Made by a program: the position numbers and the translations under genes
Shown: positions 41,214 to 41,869 of the stretch, one piece after another
Numbering within the stretch: position 1 is the stretch's first letter
Layout of the letters: the number at the start of each line of letters is the position of its first letter
DNA from: Firmicutes bacterium UBA6226
GTDB lineage: Bacteria > Bacillota_A > Clostridia > Peptostreptococcales > Acidaminobacteraceae
Direction of reading: 5' to 3'
DNA: 41,869 nt
Assembly: GCA_002441045.1 (NCBI GenBank)
Contig: DJWQ01000128.1
Location: forward strand, 9,538-51,406
The notes under the pieces: generated by a model
Seen by the model: the letters and a program-made list of their open reading frames with translations, nothing else
Told to the model about the DNA's origin: nothing
Database searches by the model: none

Positions 41214-41869
41214 ATGGTTAAGCATGCTAAAATATGTATCCCATTAATGGCAACAAATATCGACGTACTAGACAACGAATTAGAATATGTTATAAGCAAA
41301 CGGCCTGACCTAGTTGAGTGGCGAGTGGATCGTTTTTTAGCAACGCATGAAATTTGGTCATGTGAAGATTTGATTATGCCGTTGACATTTATACAATCAA
41401 AGCTACAGGATTATGAGATTCCTGTGATTTTTACCTTTCGAGGACATCGTGAGGGTGGTTTCCTCGTCGTTGAGGATGCTATGAGACTTAACTGTATCTA
41501 TGACATTCTCAATCAGTTCGATCTTGACTTTGTTGATATTGAGCTAGATTTATATGAGCATTATAAGGACATCGATGAGGGAGATATTGTAACTTCATTG
41601 TTTAAAAATTGTGTTGACTTAGCGAGAACAAAGGGCACTAGATTGATTCTTTCCCATCATGATTTTGATAAAACACCTTCTTTTGACGAAATGATAGCGA
41701 CGATTAAACGTGGTCAGAGTCTAAGGGGCGATTATATTAAAATGGCTTATATGCCTCATTCTGCTAATGAAGTACTAAAATTGCTTGCAGCTTGTGATTA
41801 TGGTACGAACGTGCTTAATCAAAAGATGATTACTTTATCTATGGGTGAACGGGGGAGAATTTCCCGAGT
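41214..41869 (+). CDS. aroD: 3-dehydroquinate dehydratase type I (AroD), cut by the window end
   Basis: The reading frame stays open from ATG 41214 to the last base (218 codons), so the C-terminus, about 30 residues in this family, is missing. Type I AroD dehydrates 3-dehydroquinate in the shikimate pathway through a Schiff base. The sequence shows PDLVEWRVDRF near the N-terminus, IFTFRGHREGG, the catalytic His in LILSHHDFDKTP, the Schiff-base Lys in GDYIKMAYMP and the substrate-binding Arg in SMGERGRISR. GGAGG lies 8 bases before the ATG. Type I enzymes in Firmicutes are common and form a separate family from the AroQ type. Confidence 0.94.
   Translation, partial: MVKHAKICIPLMATNIDVLDNELEYVISKRPDLVEWRVDRFLATHEIWSCEDLIMPLTFIQSKLQDYEIPVIFTFRGHREGGFLVVEDAMRLNCIYDILNQFDLDFVDIELDLYEHYKDIDEGDIVTSLFKNCVDLARTKGTRLILSHHDFDKTPSFDEMIATIKRGQSLRGDYIKMAYMPHSANEVLKLLAACDYGTNVLNQKMITLSMGERGRISR

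Noticed and set aside
41045..41299. 84-codon minus-strand frame between the histidine kinase and aroD
   Set aside because: It overlaps the kinase terminator and the aroD start, and has no homology I recognise.

Overview
The window reads as chromosomal DNA of a low-GC Gram-positive anaerobe, probably a clostridial Firmicute. The evidence is AT-rich codon use, strong GGAGG-type ribosome binding sites, several TTG/GTG starts, lipoprotein signal peptides, an SLH-domain surface protein, a TRAP-TAXI transporter, LuxS and an ANTAR regulator. I cannot name the species. Almost all of it is coding, and no gap between genes exceeds 300 bases. I see no insertion sequence, phage gene or CRISPR array.

Layout. 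13-852: MscS-type channel. 997-5491: a PTS cluster with mannose-type EIIA and EIIB, a PRD/EIIB/EIIA multidomain regulator and PtsI, but no EIIC or EIID. 5747-7114: secreted SLH-domain M15 peptidase. 7170-7243: tRNA-Gly(CCC), 13 bases ahead of a four-gene ABC transporter operon (7257-13520). 13737-17385: TRAP-TAXI transporter (receptor, DUF1850 protein, fused 4TM-12TM permease), preceded by a repeat-rich control region. 17555-22716: HAD phosphatase, lipoprotein adaptor plus RND pump, and a membrane-anchored rhodanese. 22935-24843: GltD-like Fe-S flavoprotein, convergent with an ANTAR regulator. 24953-27973: serine hydrolase, luxS, mtnN and a glutaredoxin/zinc-ribbon protein. 28170-31033: unknown membrane protein, GyrI-like protein, DUF2007-like protein and uppP. 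31229-34206: GH13 alpha-glucosidase and GPH sugar symporter. 34240-38400: CDF metal exporter, chemoreceptor and MFS permease. 38571-41070: two-component pair. 41214 to the window end: aroD, cut by the edge.

The most unusual locus is the ABC operon at 7257-13520. Both permease subunits (DppB-like and DppC-like) are fused to large, probably extracytoplasmic domains resembling M28 metallopeptidases. The domain is N-terminal in one subunit and C-terminal in the other, each anchored by an added membrane helix. In both, most M28 zinc-ligand positions are substituted, so they look like pseudopeptidases. The operon has two Dpp/Opp-type ATPases but no solute-binding protein gene. My inference is that the degenerate peptidase domains replace the binding protein as a built-in substrate receptor. 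The operon also appears to be transcribed through the tRNA gene.

Other points of interest are candidate operators: four 10-bp-phased repeats plus an inverted repeat before the TRAP operon, a near-palindrome inside the promoter of the RND operon, and a C5/G5 inverted repeat before the rhodanese. The PRD regulator and the ANTAR regulator have both lost expected phosphorylation residues.
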